From assembly GCA_949592205.1 (NCBI GenBank), contig CATIUR010000001.1, positions 265,262,250-265,326,249 of the forward strand: a stretch of 64,000 nt of DNA, written 5' to 3'. Positions 39,441 through 52,194 of this stretch are shown piece by piece. Both the position numbers and the translations under genes were made by a program. The notes under the pieces were generated by a model. It ran no database searches. It saw only the letters and a list, made by a program, of their open reading frames with translations, and was not told the DNA's origin. Every line of letters starts with the position of its first letter. Position 1 is the stretch's first letter. The DNA comes from Helichrysum umbraculigerum (lineage: Eukaryota; Streptophyta; Magnoliopsida; Asterales; Asteraceae).

Positions 39441-40318
39441 TTTATTTCTATCATAGGGTAAGGTTCAAATGAAAGTAAATATTTGTGTGAGAATAGAGGA
39501 ACCAATGATATGGTGCCATGTGTACAAAGAGAATACAAAACCTATTTACCCCTTAAGTTAAATATCTCACAAACGACAAATCGAAAAATTATGAAAATTG
39601 CACCATTAGATTCAGCGTTTGATCCTCTTCGATTTGCCATCCATTAAGGCATACTTTATACGAGTTTTTTTTTTTCATTATTTTTAGTGGGTTTCACATT
39701 ACTAACACGTGTGTTACAGTGTTGCGTTTAGGGTTTAGGGTTTGAGGTTTAGGGGTTAGGGTTTAGGGTTGGGAGTTTGGGGTTTCGGGATGAAACCCCA
39801 AATTCCCAACCCTAAACCCTAACCCCTAAACCCCAAACCCTAAACCCTAAACACGAAACCCCAAACTCCCAACCTTAAACCCTAACCCCTAAACCCCAAA
39901 CCCTAAACCCTAAACGCTTTATAAAACTCTAAACCCTAAATCATACTAAACCCTAAACCTTAAACCCTGCTAAACCCTAACACTAAACCCTGCTAAACCC
40001 TAACTCTAAACCCTAAATCTAATGTATAATCAATCACTAACACATGTGTAACTAATATGTAAAACCTACCAAAAAAATGAAAAAAAAAAAGTTCGTCGGA
40101 AGTATGCCATGATGGACGGCAAATCGAAGAGGATAAAACGCTGAAAAATATGGTGCAATTTTCATGATTTTTCGACTTGTCGTTTGTGAGATATTTAATT
40201 TTTAAAAACGTGGATGAGAGAGAAAAAAGTGACACGTGGCATATTGTGGCTGGTTCCCCCATTCTCACACAAAATAAATGGTCTCAATTGAACTCTTCTC
40301 TTCTATGATAAGATGATA
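39441..40318. mobile_element. Long-TIR element with telomere-like core
   Basis: The two arms are inverted over roughly 200-250 bp. Left (39441-39670) has gtgtgagaat, atatctcacaaacgacaa and cctcttcgatttgcc. Right (about 40080-40318) has their reverse complements. The core is the telomere-like tract at 39726-40017. Target duplication was not resolved. The long arms suggest a Mutator-like MITE. Confidence 0.72.
39726..40017. repeat. Telomere-like TTTAGGG / CCCTAAA tract
   Basis: Degenerate tttaggg units run to about 39790, then switch to ccctaaa units to about 40017, with spacers such as ccccaaattcccaacc. It lies inside the long-TIR element, so it is a transposon core and not a chromosome end. 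Confidence 0.85.
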
Positions 40319-40652
40319 TCGTAGATTAACAAATGATGAAAAGAATTCTCATGGAGTAGATTTCGTTCGATGATATCTTAGGATGTCCAAAATTAAAAAT
40401 GAAGTGTTTTAAATACCAATAATAAGGAAGAACATGACGTATAAGCTTTGTTTGTAATTAATGTATCAGTTATATAATATAATTAAATTAAACGTTAGCT
40501 TAGTTGGTTGCAATTTAAATGGTGATGATAGCATCCATTGTGTTAAAAATTGTAGGGTCGAGATATATCATACGGAGTATATCTTTATATTAAAATTAAA
40601 ATTAAAATTTAATTTTGTTAAGTATGAAACATTTATTTTATATATATATTAT
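40319..40652. other. Intergenic DNA
   Basis: No gene; the 68-aa ORF at 40461-40667 runs into the neighbouring MITE and shows no domain. Confidence 0.5.
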
Positions 40653-41398
40653 GGGGAAGATCAATAGGGAAGTAAAAAAAATGGGGGAAGGAGGGAAGCA
40701 ATTTCTAGCCACAAATTCTGGTCAACGTAAAAGTCAACGCGGTGGCAAACTTGTAAATAATTTGAAATCACCTCCCAGATCGTTAACATGCATTTCAAAA
40801 GCATGTTAATCAAAAACATATTTTCAGCACGTTAACATTCATTTACGATGAATGTTAACGCATATACATTATTATACACCGATGAATGTTATGTTATCAC
40901 ATTTAATAGTGTATAATAACATATATAAATTAATATTCATCATAAATGAATGTTTAAGAGTATTAAGTTGTAATTTGATTAACATGCTTTCCAGATGAAT
41001 GTTAACGGTTTGGAATTTTTTCAATCTGAAAATTCAATTGGAATGACAATCATAATTTGATTAATTACTTGTTTATAAGTTTTGTACGATCAAATTACTT
41101 TAATTTTGTTGTTTTTATTGTCAAATCAAAATTTACTCAAAAACCCAAAAGTTACTCTAATATTCATAATTTTTGATGAATTAGAATTACGACGAATTGA
41201 AGATATCTATGATTGCGATTGATGAATTCGAAGATTTATAATTTTTATGATTGTTGAATCTTTGAATTTCATGCTTTAATTTGGAATTTTAGATTTAAAT
41301 GGGTATTGTAGAGGAATATAGAAGAGGAGAAAAATGAGTGGTTGAGGTTTGCTTCCCTCTTTTCCCCAATCTTGAAGCTTCCCTCTTGATCCTTCCCC
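40653..41398. mobile_element. Mutator-like MITE
   Basis: Inverted ends ggggaagatcaatagggaag and, reversed, ggggaaggatcaagagggaa. A 10-bp flank tatatattat is present on both sides (40643-40652 and 41399-41408), but it is low-complexity. The 746-bp interior is non-coding, with gatgaatgttaac words. Confidence 0.65.
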
Positions 41399-42389
41399 TA
41401 TATATTATAATTATAATTATAAGGGAGTAAATATTTTGGCTTTGGTCATCTAGTAACATCATATACTTGGAACATATTTACGCTACGTTTGGTTCGTAAA
41501 ATATTTTTGATGTAATTGGAGTTCATCAAGGCATTTGAATTTCAGGTAATGATATGACTGAAAGAATTTGATTACTTACAAATCAATTCACTAACGAATC
41601 AAACACTCATTGAGATTCCAATTGAATTAGATTTCTCAAACCAAACACTACCTATGGGTAGGGGCGGAGCCAGGAAATTCAGTAGGTAGAGGCGGAATAT
41701 ATTTTTTTTTATTTCTTTTATAGTTTCGTGGAGGCAAAAATTTTAAAATGCCATTAATACCTTAAGAAAAATTCTTTTTTACGTAATTTATAATATCTCG
41801 TGGGGAAGGCTGCCCCACTCTGTCTCGCTCCTTCGCATGGGCAACTAAGATATCTTCATCCGGGGCAATTAGTTGTTCTAGTGTATTTTTCAGGTGCCAA
41901 ATGTAGTTATTTGAAATCATATTAAATGGAGCGTCGACCATCAGCTGTATTTTTATATCCGCCTCTGCAATTATCTTTCATATTTCTAACTTTAAAACAG
42001 ATAAACACGTACTTAACATTAAGTTTACGAAATTATCATCAATTGATAACAACGGGTAAATCATTTTCTTGAAATTTTGATTGCAACCTTTCCTGTATAT
42101 GTATGTCCCTGTTACGAACCGGAGACCGCGTCATCCACGTGCAAATGCGGGAGTGGGTTCGTGTCAACTGTCAAGTCACCATCACTTTCCATCATTCAAC
42201 GCCACCTGTCCCTTTTTATTCATCACCAAAAAGCACGCACATAGCATAATCCGTACATTACTTTTAAAAAAGTATATCCTTACAAATATTCTCATAACCC
42301 ATCAATCAAATGTGTTTGCAAACGCGTATATGTTGTTTTTATAACTAATCTCTCTTGATTTTTCACTAGTAACATATGTTAAGATACTA
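41399..42389. other. Intergenic DNA with TE ends
   Basis: A small inverted-ended piece (41477-41650: tacgtttggttcg ... caaaccaaacacta) and the terminus taggggcggagccagg at 41659 are recognisable. No gene. The 87-aa ORF at 42081-42344 has no domain I recognise. Confidence 0.45.
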
Positions 42390-42640
42390 GTCCCTCCGTC
42401 CCAATTTTATTGTCCCCAGACAAAAAACACGCAGTTTAAGAAAAACATCACCATCTCTCTTACTTTTTGGTAACAAGACAATTTTACCCTTTACTTTTTA
42501 CATACATTTTTATCTTACATATATAAATTAGGGGCATAAATGAAATTTATCTCATTATTCTTTTCCATTTATGGAAGTGGACAATTAAATTGGGACATCC
42601 CAAAAAGGAATAGTGGACAATAGATATGGGACGGAGGGAG
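42390..42640. mobile_element. Stowaway-like MITE (intact sister of the split copy)
   Basis: Ends gtccctccgtccc ... gggacggagggag. The interior is nearly identical, in inverse orientation, to the copy split at 48427-50987. For example ggtaacaagacaattttacc and ggacaattaaattgggacat occur here. Confidence 0.85.
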
Positions 42641-43764
42641 TTGTAATTTAGTCACCTACTTATGTTGGTAAATCAAGTAGAAAATTTTAAAGAAATATTA
42701 TGTCAATAGTATCTGGTTAAATTGATATTTTATTCATAATAGTTCTTATGAAAAGATGACTATTAAGTTAAATTTATTTTTAGCTACGTCTATCGTTTAC
42801 TTCTGTATATATTAATAATGTTCTTTTATGTTATTTTACAATTTAAAGCTACAGCCACAACCACAACTAGTTTATCAAACATTTATATACAAATAAAACT
42901 ACTGCTCACAGCTCTGTCTTACAATTACATATATAGCCTACAACTACAACCTACAACATCTCTTACCAAACAGACCCTATAAGTCTGACCGTGTTAGGAT
43001 CCTAAGCATGAGCGGAGCTAAGAAAAGTAATCGAGGGGGCAGTTTTTATTTTTATTTTTCTTATTTTTTTCATTATAGAAGGCATCGAGTTTAGGCCGTT
43101 TATCTTATAATGGCGGGAAATACCCATCAATTAGTTAGTTACAGTTTGTACCTTCTTCAAACTACAAAGACAATATTATCCAGGAATCGGAGATGATGTA
43201 AAAATAATAATTAACTGAAATTGAAGCAAGCAGGTTTTTGAGACTATGATTTATGTGTTGTGTTTACTTCTAATTATGGGAAAACTAACAATATTTGCCT
43301 TTAGAGCTTGTATATTAAGAAAGTTTATCCATTTTAACTTTTAAGCATTTTAGCGATTCATAGTGTAAGGTCTCACAAATGATTCCCTTCTATGCTTCAC
43401 ACACTTGAACAATTTTTTGTTTTAACTCGGTGGTTTCACAGGTTGTAATGCGTAAAATATCGTAAAAATATATGCAATCCTTAAATTCAATTTACGTATG
43501 AACCACACGCAATCCTTAAATTCAATTTATATGTACAAAAAGTCGGTTTTGCCCTTTATATAGTTTTTGTGACTAGAGTTAGACTAGACTGAAATGTTAT
43601 AATCCTATAAATAAGATACTAGTAGTATCTAAACTATTGGGCTTGCTAAGATGCATCATACGCATCATGCCTAAGGGCTTCCTAAATAAACGTCACTTCT
43701 TCACTCCTCACTCCTCATTTAAGTGACAAACAAACACATCAACTTTATAATCTAGAAATGTAAA
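42641..43764. other. Intergenic DNA
   Basis: No gene. A gagcggagctaag / cgaggggg TE-terminus-like piece lies near 43010-43045. Confidence 0.5.
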
Positions 43765-44060
43765 AGGGTTAAGTGCTATTTGATGTATATAATCTTGTTG
43801 TGTTGACTTTCATTGTGTGTATGTAACAAAATTGATTGACATTATATGTACGAAACTATTTATTTTGAACATTGTATGTATTTTGATGACTTGTCAATAT
43901 ATAAAGACGTCATGTGTCACCTTATAACTGATAACACGTCACCAAAGTACACACAACGTACAAAAATAAATAGTTTCGTACATAAAATGGCTTTCAAATT
44001 TGTTACGTACACACAATGAATGTCAACGCATAGTTATATACATTAAAAAGCACTTAAACC
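43765..44060. mobile_element. Mutator-like MITE with long inverted repeats
   Basis: Almost the whole 296 bp is two inverted arms: gggttaagtgct ... tgtatataa on the left and its reverse on the right, with gtacgaaactatttatttt in both. The 9-bp duplication aaatgtaaa flanks it (43756-43764 and 44061-44069). Confidence 0.82.
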
Positions 44061-44088
44061 AAATGTAAATGTATGGTACGATTGTTGG

Positions 44089-44685
44089 TAGGAATGGCAA
44101 TGGGGCGGGTTCGGTGCGGGGATGTCAGCCCCAACCCTAACCCCATTATTCTAAGCAATCCCCAACCCCACCCCAAACCCCAGCGGGGTATTATCGGGGC
44201 GCTCCATCCGGGGAATGGATTACCCCAATATCCAACGGGGTCTTATCGGGGTAACTTGTTGAAAATGTGGGTTTTTCAAATCGAAACCCAGTACTTGTTC
44301 TTTATTAATAATACCCAAAATTCGGATGACTTGTTGATTTTTCTTAAAGCATTACCTAAACATCCACTAATTGGCATCCTCATTTCAAAAACAAATAGTA
44401 ACATGATCAATACAACATATAGTAATTGACCTCGTTGATGACACAAGTATACTAAGAAAATAGAAGGATTACACATGTATATTACAAATAAATAATAACT
44501 AAGCCTTTGCTGTGAACGAGTCAAAATTCTAAATTTCAACACACCATAGTCTTATAGATAAATAATGTATTAAATATTATTGTAATTCAAAAAGTTATAA
44601 ATAAATATATTTATTGATGATATTAGTTATTTATAGATATAAAATTAATAATTATATATACATATATTGTAATCACACATGCATA

Positions 44686-44752
<67 letters not shown>

Positions 44753-44921
44753 GGGCGGAGCGGGGCGGGGATGATACTACCCAACCCCAACCCCAATCCG
44801 ATAGAAATCCCCATTTATCGCCCCATACCTCACCCCATCCCCGATTGGTCATCCCCAATCCGATCCAAAACTTGTGGGGTTCGGGGATCCCCATCGGATT
44901 CGGATCTTTTTGCCATCCCTA
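44089..44921. mobile_element. hAT element with GGGGCGGGG / CCCCAACCCC repeats
   Basis: Perfect 8-bp duplication attgttgg (44081-44088 and 44922-44929). Ends are taggaatggcaat and, reversed, tagggatggcaaa. Both ends hold self-complementary G- or C-run motifs, and the middle is AT-rich with a GT/AT microsatellite. The ORFs crossing it are repeat artefacts. Confidence 0.93.
44685..44750. repeat. Compound GT-AT microsatellite
   Basis: About eight GT units followed by about 25 AT units, inside the hAT element. Confidence 0.95.
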
Positions 44922-44929
44922 ATTGTTGG

Positions 44930-45949
44930 GATGTGAAGTGAAATCGAACAAAAGAAAACGATTTTGGGAAGGAGTTCGCCAGGCGACAACTAGTGATCAC
45001 GACGCAATGGTGCAAATCGTAACGCGATCACCCTCAATCGCGATGCGATCTCAGGGTCGGCAGATTTTTAACTGATACGATCACACTGAAAATCGAGACC
45101 AGCCTCATTTTGCATTTCTACTTTTAACCCATTAATTGAACTAAAACAACTAACAATATGAGTTGTTAATGAAGAGGAAGTGGTAAGATGTGTAAACAAG
45201 CAGCATTATGAGTTGGCAATGAGAGAAAGAGATCAAGAAAAATATCGATGTAGGTAGAAATGATAAGCGATATGTACAATACAAAAGATGTAATACAAAT
45301 TTCCCTTTCAGAGTTGTTTTTGAGGTTGTGCAAATGTTGCCACCGTATAGGACCTCTGAAAAGGGTACCAAGTTTTGTATGTGTGTGTGAAAAGGACACA
45401 ACGTCCACTGTGCTCTCAAATTCCATCACATTTGTGACCTTTGCGATTGCCGACTTAGATATTGACGAGGATAACATATGTCGATAATCGTGGTGATGTC
45501 AATAACTAAAATATATATGCATAATAATGATCAAAATATCACGGAGTAATATATAATAATGATAACCAAAATATAGCATACCAGTGAAATTTTTTTCTCA
45601 GTGTTTCATTTTTGTGAGATCGACTTAAAAGAATCCGTGAAAAAGAAAAATGTTCTCATTATATTATATTTTACTCATAGAAATAAAAATAAATGTGGTT
45701 CTTTCTGTTAGACAACTTAATTTATGTTTAAAACTATCGGAATATTAATATAATTATTTGGGAATTACTTACGGACATTTATTACACTTAAAGTTCCCTT
45801 TTTAATCAAAGATTTTATTTATTTAATACATTGCAAATAAAAAGAAAGTTTTAGTACGTTAAATGCAAACATTAATTGAATTATATATAATTTTGAATTA
45901 ATTATGAAATTTTAACTTAATTTAATGTATTTGATGTATTTTATTGACA
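44930..45949. other. Unassigned region with overlapping ORFs
   Basis: Three overlapping ORFs (minus 45166-45477, minus 45150-45419, plus 45260-45487) cover 45.15-45.49 kb, where composition is less AT-rich than the surroundings. I recognise no domain in any. A captured gene fragment is possible but unsupported. The segment 44975-45060 is rich in cgcgat / gcgatcac words. Confidence 0.4.
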
Positions 45950-45957
45950 GTTATAAG

Positions 45958-46263
45958 TAGGAATGTCAATGGTCACCCGATCCACCGGATATCCATCCGA
46001 TCCATCCACTTAATGGTGGATATGGACGATCTTAATGGATGAATAGTGGATATTGATATGGATGTGGATGATTAGTGGATCGGATATGGATGACAGTTTA
46101 TCACCCATGGATATATCAATTATCACCCGAAATATATAAACATATACATATACATATACATGCATATCATATAAAGTTACATATCAACATACATATAATC
46201 TATAAACTATTATTATGTTATTGATCATAGAAAGTCATTTAAAATATATAATCTATAATTAAT

Positions 46264-46304
<41 letters not shown>

Positions 46305-46784
46305 TATTATAGATTTATATAGCAAATTCAAATGCATAAATATATCAAGTCGAGCCAAAATTTGTTTTCGATCATATAGTGAAGTCACAATACACGATAG
46401 ATGACAATTATAACATGTGAGATTAGTCGATAAACATAGAGATTATACATTTACATTTGTCAACATATATGTTACTTGTAATTGTAACAAATTATGCTTC
46501 ATTAAAGACAGTGATTAAACGCTATTGTGACTATATTTCCTTATGTAATGTATATAACTTTTGGTTACAATATTTGTTAGTTTCATTTCATATTAAGAAA
46601 TTTTTTAAACATTTTTTGAATATCTAATGGGCATCCATTTACTCGCTTAATCCATCGGATATGGATATGGATGGATGAATTGAAATTTAATGGATATGGA
46701 TATGGATGTGGACGAAAATATTTAAATGGATATGAATGTGGATATGGCATCATCCGATCCATATCCAATCCATTGCCATCCCTA
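45958..46784. mobile_element. hAT element with GGATATGGATG repeats
   Basis: Perfect duplication gttataag (45950-45957 and 46785-46792). Ends are taggaatgtcaatgg and, reversed, tagggatggcaatgg. Ends are rich in ggatatggatg / catccatatcc. It includes a 39-base T run at 46265-46303. Same family as 33179-34040. Confidence 0.92.
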
Positions 46785-46792
46785 GTTATAAG

Positions 46793-48045
46793 GGCTATCA
46801 TTATCATTTCCCTAATTATTTAAGGCCTCATTTTGTGGGTTTGCACGGAATCTTTACAAACTTATGAACATTCGTAGACAATTAATGATGATGTGTTTTC
46901 AAGTTGGATTAAATGGAAATAAAAGGAATGGTTATTTCCTAATCATCCCATTAAAAGGAAGGGTTTGAGCAAAAATTGAACCAATGGCTTCTTTCCTCTT
47001 TTCTTGTGTTCATTTCATTTTTCCATCTTAAAAGCACAAATTTTACTTCATTTCTTTCACTTCTTTTCTTTTATTCCGTAAACTAAACTCGAGAGTACAA
47101 ATTTTAATTGGTGTCTAAATGTTTAATGATTGGTGAAATAATTAAAAATAATCAAATTCATTTATAATGTAATGTATACGTACGGTCCACTTACATTTAG
47201 CAAAATGCTCATTTTGTTAATTATATGTTGTTTGATATTTCGCTTTCACCACGCATATCATTCATTATTCATTTATGTATACGCCTTTGAGTTGACATAT
47301 CTTATTTATATTATACATTGGCAAAAAACTATGTTATCGAGGAACTCGTTATGCGCATATGCAATTTGGTTTCTTAATGTTTGGTTAGGTTTTCTTTCAC
47401 AAAAGGAAAGTATATACAGCTTAATTAATTTGGTCAGCTTTCTTAATGTTGGTCAACTTTTTTTTATTAACAAAAGGAAAGTATAATGGTGATGGTTAGT
47501 TTGATCATTTCGCATCTTTAAAACTGTAAGTCTTCAAAGAAAATGGATAAACCCTTTATAAGGGAAGTATAGATAATCAAATGTGATCACTGATTAACTA
47601 CTTAAGTTTCAATAATTCGCAACTAGAAATTATTGCTTAATAATATTCATGGTCGTGCCATCAATAGAATCAAGTTTTCTTCCTGTTTCATGCTTATATT
47701 AGACGTACTAGACTTTGTAAAACGGATGAGAATCTCATATTTAATTTTTGAACTGCTACATGAAATTATCGGCATTTGATTAAAGTGTTTAATCCATATG
47801 TGATTATACATGAGAGTTGGAAATTCACATCTGATTACGTGTATAATCAATATATTTTATACGGGATGCTCCAAGTCTCTAACAACTTATTCTATTTTAC
47901 ACTTTTTACCCCTTAAATATTTTTGTATCTACATATTCAAACGTTAATTTGAGAAGTTTAATCTAACAACACGTTAACAACACTAATAATAATAAAAGTT
48001 TGGAGGAGCAGGGAGGGCAGAAATTTTTTCATTCAAAAACCACAA
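46793..48045. other. Intergenic DNA
   Basis: No gene. The 104-aa ORF at 47172-47486 and the 67-aa minus ORF at 47647-47850 have no recognisable domain. A local duplication of acaaaaggaaagtata occurs at 47398 and 47470. Confidence 0.5.
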
Positions 48046-48253
48046 TTTTTTGGTCCACTGCATTTTATTTTTGATCCACTGCATTTTATTTTTGGTTATT
48101 TTTTATCCGTCTACTGCATTTTATTTTTTGTCCATTGCTTTTTGGTCCACTGCATTTTATTTTTGATCAACTACATTTTATTTTTTGGTTATTTTTGGTC
48201 CGTCTACTATATTTTATTTTTGGTCTACTGTATTTTATTTTCGGTCCACTGCA
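48046..48253. repeat. Minisatellite, about nine 20-25-bp units
   Basis: Repeats of ggtccactgcattttatttt with small variants (gatcaactacatttt, ggtctactgtatttt). Confidence 0.9.
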
Positions 48254-48426
48254 TAATTTACAATATGTTAAACCTGTCTTCCCTCTAAATAGTCATGCTC
48301 CTCTGAACCTCACTCATAATAATTTCCCCAAAAATCATTGTTAGATTTGTTTTCCACTCTTAACCACTATTATATATTCGGACTTCAATTGTGAAAAAGT
48401 ATTGAATACCAGGGTACGTCCATATA

Positions 48427-50987
48427 CTCCCTCCGTCCCATATCTATTATAACACCCTCTATTTCAAAACCAAAATTTTTATTTTTTTTTTAAAACCGGA
48501 AATGCCTAGTTGAACACATACATTTTAGATTGCATATAAAACAACTAAAATATGCAATCCAAATTACATGATCTTTAAATTCAAATGGCCCTAATAATTA
48601 CAACACTAAATTAGGTGCAATTTGACTTATAACAAAATGTTAAACCAATAACATAATTATATAAAATCAGAGTGCTAGTCGCCAAACATTCCATCAAACC
48701 CTGATTTCTTGCAAACCCACCATCAAAGACTAAACCTGCAAGAGTAATGTGGGGGATTAGCACGAAGCTAAGTGAATAGACTAGTTCTAACAGTCTAACT
48801 TAGCATAACAATCGATTTACAACAATCAACTATAAATGCACAATCAATCAAATAGAGGATCGGTGGTCCTTGTGACATCCACAGACCCGGGTGACGCACC
48901 AAGAACACTTATAACCAACTGCAGGCCAATACAGTGGTATTACCGATAGCCCATTGCTATCTTTAGTCAACACGAAATCTAATTCACAACGAATGTTCAC
49001 CAATCACATGTTGACTAACCTATAGCAACTAAGCCCAATCGCAACTGACCTCTATTATTCCAACCTATCATGGAATATTTCACCAACAATCAATCAATCA
49101 ACTAACGATATTATTTCAACCTATCATGAAATAAACCACTAGCAATTAATCAATCAATAAATCGATAAACATAAAACTACTAATGATTGGTGTAACCACA
49201 ATGTCATCACCAATTTATCCTGTGAGAACCAGTCCACTCACCGAATACCTCAGTCGTCCACTCAGTAGTCTAATATCACCGAGTCTTTCTCCATATCTGA
49301 GAATACAACATAATAACACAAGTTAGCTACTTGTTTCAATGTGAAATAACACAAGTAATTACAACACAATATTTAGCAATTATAACAGCATAATTAGTTA
49401 ATTCAACTCATCCATCCAACACTCCTATGGAAATGATTATACTTGACTCAAGTATCTACTTTTCAAATTATTACTTACTTTTAGTTATTTAACACAATTC
49501 CATTCAAGATTATAAATAACTATTTCAACATTATTAGTTCATCATCACTAGCAATTTATGATCATAGAATCACATTATCACATTAATCCACCTCAAATAT
49601 AGTTAATTGATATAATTAAACCATTAACCTCATATATTAAGAATTCACAATTTATCTATTTCATTATTCCATTACTAACTCATGATCATCATCATAATCA
49701 TCTTAGCTTCAATGAATAAAAACTTCATATACTAGCTTATCTTTTATTAATAACACTATAACAACCTCTCTTATTATCAATCAAGATGATTAACACCTAA
49801 TCATTATACTTTCACCAAAATCCACTTGAATTATAATTCACATAACTTGATTAATCCACTATTTGGTTAGATTAAAGCTACTAACTCTCTCATTAACACT
49901 TATTAACACTACTTCAACTAATATCAGGCTTTATTTTATGATAAATACCATTAACCCATCAAAAAGCTCCATGAACTTATCAAAATTATCAAGTTTCTCA
50001 TAAAACTCATGAACCCTAATTCAAACCTATAACTTAAGGCATGAATCATGTTACTTAACATCACTAACAAGTATAACAACATCAATCTCATGAATATTAA
50101 CCTAAATTTTCGGATTATAATCAATAACCCATCAAAATTTATGATAAACCCTAAGAATCACCTTAAGTTTACAAACTTTAGATTGAATCATGTTAGTTAT
50201 CATCAACAACAAACTTAACCAACATAAATTTAACCATTTCAAGCCCTAATTTCGGATTATAACCAAGAACACTAAAACCCCCAAATTTCTAGGGTTCATA
50301 CATCATGAATTAGGGACTTACAAGTTGAATAGAAAGATTAGGAGATGATAATCTATCCTCTTGAAGCTTGAATTCGAACTAGAAATCTTCAATTTGATGA
50401 AAAAGATGAATTAAGCTAGGGTTTCATATGTATGTATGCGTACGTATGTATGTGAGGAGGAGAAATAAAGACCGACTCAAATATATGAAATTATCATATA
50501 AGTATTAAATTTTATTCCACGTACTTATAATTGTCTGGAACTTAAAAACCAATTGCGGAGAAATACTATTTTATTTTACCGTCATCTATATTAATTTAAA
50601 ACAATTAATATTTCATTAGTCACAATAATTTATTTGACTCTTTTCCCATTTATTTTCAAATAACTCTACATATTTATTTTGTAACACATTAAATAATGTT
50701 TCAAAGTCACAAAATATTTAAATACAGCTAGACCCATAAAGTGGGTGTTATATCTATTGTCCAGTATTCCTTTTTGGGATGTCCCAATTTAATTGTCCAC
50801 TTCCATAAATAGAAAAGAATAATGAGATAAAGTTCATTTATGCCCCTAATTTATATATGTAAGACAAAAATGTAGGTAAAAAGTAAAAGGTAAAATTGTC
50901 TTGTTACCAAAAAGTAAGAGAGATGGTGATGTTTTTCTTAAAATGCGTGTTTTTTGTCTGGGGACAATAAAATTGGGACGGAGGGAG
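48427..50987. mobile_element. Stowaway-like MITE split by a solo LTR
   Basis: The left end ctccctccgtccc (ta at 48425-48426) and right end gggacggagggag (ta at 50988-50989) belong to one MITE of about 250 bp. Its sister is at 42390-42640 in the opposite orientation. The solo LTR at 48448-50754 interrupts it 21 bp from the left end. Confidence 0.88.
48448..50754 (-). mobile_element. Solo LTR, 2307 bp
   Basis: Starts tataacaccc and ends gggtgttata, with a perfect 5-bp duplication tctat (48443-48447 and 50755-50759). It shares motifs with the LARD LTR: cctcagtcgtccactcagtagtcta, gcacgaagctaagtga and, near 50531, gtctggaac. Orientation is taken from those motifs. The + strand is G-poor. No internal domain remains, so it arose by LTR recombination. 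Confidence 0.88.
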
Positions 50988-50989
50988 TA

Positions 50990-51801
50990 CAATAGTATAA
51001 CTTGGTGTTTGATTAGACGTGTAGCTGCAAATGAATTACTACTATATTATAATTGTAAATCAAACTAATTGTATTTTTTTTTTTTGACGTTTTTCGTATA
51101 TTGATCCAAGTTCATCATCCCACTATTTCTTAAATTCACATTCTTTGATTACCATTATTTTTCTCAAAATTCATCAATTTACCTACCAATAAGATTCAGT
51201 TGAGTTTATTAAAGCATACTTAGCTCATATATTAAATTAATTTAATATGTACATAACCATGAAAACTCCGTACAAACCCGAAATTCACAATTTGTAAGGT
51301 CGAACAAGAAATAACCCGTGTGTATATACGAGTTTAATTAAAGTTAGTAATAAATATATGTGCATGCTCTATGAAGCCCGAATCAATCATATCAGTCGTT
51401 GTATCTCTAGATGAATGATCGAACCTATATATTAATATGTAATCTACGCTCATAAGCTAAGATTAAAAATTGATTTGAGAAGGATATAACCATATTTTAA
51501 TTAAAAATAAAAATTTAAGTGCAAAGGGTCCTAATCATTAACCAAATACTTTCGACCAAATAAATTAAAAATTAAGAAGTTTCGGCATCATTTCATAAAA
51601 AAATAGAAAATGCATAGGGCCACCTCATTAGATTTAGACGGGAAATATAAACAACCCCAACTCCTCTGGAAATTATGATTAAATTACACTCTAGACACAT
51701 CTTAATACGCAATCAATTTTAATTGGTCCGTAAAATACATTCTACCTTCCTCCTTTCTTTATTGATGCTCTTGGCGGCGTAGTGGCGTAACACTATTTAA
51801 A
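50990..51801. other. Intergenic DNA
   Basis: No gene or clear element. Confidence 0.5.
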
Positions 51802-52194
51802 TACTCCCCCGTCTCATTTAACACGTTCAAATTATTATTTTAGGATGTCCCATTAGAGCACGATGAGTGCTTAACACTGTTTCAGTGTTATTAAAAACAC
51901 TGAAGTATAACACTGAAAGGGCAAAGTGGGGTAATGGTTAATCTTGGGGTTCAGTGTTTTGTTCAGTATTATTGTGATTATTTTATTGATTTTTTTTTCT
52001 TTTAAAAACAAATTAAGTAGATAAAAATAATACAAAATAAAAACAAATTACATTAAATTTAAAAGTACTTTCATACAATAATTAAAAATCCTAAAATTAC
52101 ATTATTCAAATACGATAATTTAAAGTTCCTAAAAATACATAATTAAAGTTCCTAAAATTACTTTATTCAAATACGATAAATTAAAAATACATAA

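Noticed and set aside
39726..40017. Chromosome end or neocentromere-type telomere array
   Set aside because: The units are degenerate, change strand midway and sit inside inverted arms of a transposon.
44073..44941. Several 60-118-aa ORFs on both strands
   Set aside because: They translate sub-terminal repeats and the GT/AT microsatellite of a hAT element; low-complexity Pro/Asn or Tyr/Ile runs.
45150..45487. Overlapping ORFs that might be a captured gene fragment
   Set aside because: No domain or splice structure recognised; kept only as an unassigned region.
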